Source: Pseudomonas frederiksbergensis (lineage in GTDB: Bacteria; Pseudomonadota; Gammaproteobacteria; Pseudomonadales; Pseudomonadaceae). Taken from it: 64,000 nucleotides of DNA. Below are positions 63,129 to 64,000 of this stretch, piece after piece. Below the pieces are notes generated by a model. It was not told where the DNA came from. It ran no database searches and saw only the letters and a program-made list of their open reading frames with translations. A program made the position numbers and the translations under genes. Position 1 is the stretch's first letter; every line of letters starts with the position of its first letter. The stretch is from positions 62,001-126,000 of the forward strand of contig NZ_MOBP01000016.1 of assembly GCF_003732665.1 (NCBI RefSeq). Direction: 5' to 3'.

Positions 63129-64000
63129 ATGTGTCAGAACATTCACTACCGAACCCCGACCTTGAACGCCATCGACGGTCGCGGCTTGCCCGTCAGGCAA
63201 GTCGCCTATTGGCGCCAGGACGCGGGCGCTGCGGCACAAGCCCTCATCACCCGCCAGCAGCATGACGTGCCTGGCCGATCGGTTGCCCAGTGGGACCCGA
63301 GGCTGTTCGGCCTCGCGCCCAAACCCAACCTGGCGACGATTTATCGCCTGTCCGGCGAAGCGGTTCGGGTGGACAGCGTCGATGCCGGTTGGCGCTTGAG
63401 CCTGGCCGGCGTGGCCGGTGAAGGGTTGCAACGCTGGGACCTGCGCGGCACGCATTGGCGAACCACCTATGACGACCAGTTGCGCGTGATTGCCCTCCAG
63501 GAAAACGCCCAACCTAACGTCGAGCGCTTCACCTATGCCAATGCCACGGCGGCCGCCGGCCACAACTTGCGCGGGCAACTGGTCGAGCAAATCGACCTCT
63601 CGGGCAGCGTCAGCTTCGACAGCTATAGCCTGGGCGGCCAGGTGCTGGGCGATACCCGAACCTTTGCCGGCGGCGCGTCCCATGCCAGCCACCGCACCTT
63701 TAGCCCCCTCGGCGCCGTGCTGGAGCAGACCGATGCCATGGCGCATCAGCAACTGTTTGGCTTTGACATCGCCGGGCAACTCAACCGGTTGCAGTTGAAG
63801 ATCGCGCCCACTGACGTGGCGCAAGACATCGTGACCGATGCCCACTACAACGCTGCCGGCCAGTTGATCGAACAGCACGCGAACAATGGCGTGATCAGCC
63901 GTTGGACCTACGACCCGGCCGATGGTCGGCTCAGCCAGCAACACGCCGGTTTACCCGGCCGCACGGCGCTGCAAAACCTCGGCTACCACTACGACCGGGT
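63129..64000 (+). CDS. tccC: Second TccC-like Tc subunit C, cut by the window edge
   Basis: The frame beginning MCQNIHYRTPTLNAIDGRG at the ATG at 63129 is open to the end of the window, about 290 residues. It is a close paralogue of the preceding TcC N-terminal core (RLSGEAVRVDSVDAG, VERFTYANATAAAGHNLRG, YDPADGRLSQQ), with almost the same spacing. Only the RHS core start is visible; the toxic tail lies outside. The 46-base gap after TcC1 has no terminator, so it is probably in the same transcript. Bacteria with several TcC genes can load the same TcA/TcB with different tails. Confidence 0.88.
   Translation, partial: MCQNIHYRTPTLNAIDGRGLPVRQVAYWRQDAGAAAQALITRQQHDVPGRSVAQWDPRLFGLAPKPNLATIYRLSGEAVRVDSVDAGWRLSLAGVAGEGLQRWDLRGTHWRTTYDDQLRVIALQENAQPNVERFTYANATAAAGHNLRGQLVEQIDLSGSVSFDSYSLGGQVLGDTRTFAGGASHASHRTFSPLGAVLEQTDAMAHQQLFGFDIAGQLNRLQLKIAPTDVAQDIVTDAHYNAAGQLIEQHANNGVISRWTYDPADGRLSQQHAGLPGRTALQNLGYHYDR

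Noticed and set aside
27324..64000. Genomic island borne by an integrase or insertion sequence
   Set aside because: No transposase, integrase, tRNA or direct-repeat boundary is visible around any of the three accessory blocks within the window.

Overview
The window looks like chromosomal DNA from a Pseudomonas of the fluorescens species complex. The evidence is high GC, Pseudomonas-type REP/REPIN hairpins between genes, MvaT as the H-NS-type protein, and gene order that I recall from the Pseudomonas core genome (secA-argJ-GST-mutT with dciA divergent; purU-mvaT-sbcB-RDD/SpoIIM/MoxR/DUF58; pyk-enoyl-CoA hydratase-ferredoxin reductase-GGDEF-fumarase). No transposase, integrase, tRNA, rRNA or CRISPR array is visible.

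Layout. 1-27.3 kb is mostly housekeeping: a cut ketopantoate reductase, a membrane histidine kinase with a cobalamin adenosyltransferase, Nudix/ThiE-like + GST, argJ, secA, dciA, a HerA-like ATPase, an amino-acid-type chemoreceptor, a coupled glycosyltransferase/deacetylase/flippase-like operon, purU, mvaT, sbcB and a six-gene RDD-SpoIIM-DUF4129-DUF4350-MoxR-DUF58 operon. 27.3-42.3 kb is a minus-strand Tc (toxin complex) A locus: a 1,023-residue Ig-repeat protein, a TcA split into two proteins (1,201 + 1,366 residues), and a 1,349-residue Ig-repeat protein. 42.5-45.9 kb holds DUF6124, PilZ, lipoprotein and pyruvate kinase genes. 46.0-50.4 kb holds three tandem delta-60-repeat proteins. 50.5-55.4 kb returns to core genes. 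55.9-64 kb holds TcB, a complete TcC with an unrecognised C-terminal tail, and the start of a second TcC.

How it fits together. The three accessory blocks (TcA block, delta-60 block, TcB/TcC block) sit in separate gaps of an otherwise core gene order. They are linked by one signal: five 16-bp palindromes of the form CTGTnA-N4-TnACAG (CT-N12-AG), 69-100 bp upstream of the first Ig gene, TcA1, delta-60 gene 1, delta-60 gene 3 and TcB, and nowhere else that I found. With flanks they closely resemble Pseudomonas las/rhl-type LuxR boxes (for TcB, ACCTGTCAGATCTGACAGGT). My main hypothesis is that a LuxR-family regulator encoded elsewhere co-controls the Tc toxin, its Ig-repeat companions and the delta-60 proteins as one dispersed regulon, and that the Ig and delta-60 proteins, which lack signal peptides like the Tc subunits, are undescribed accessory parts of that system.
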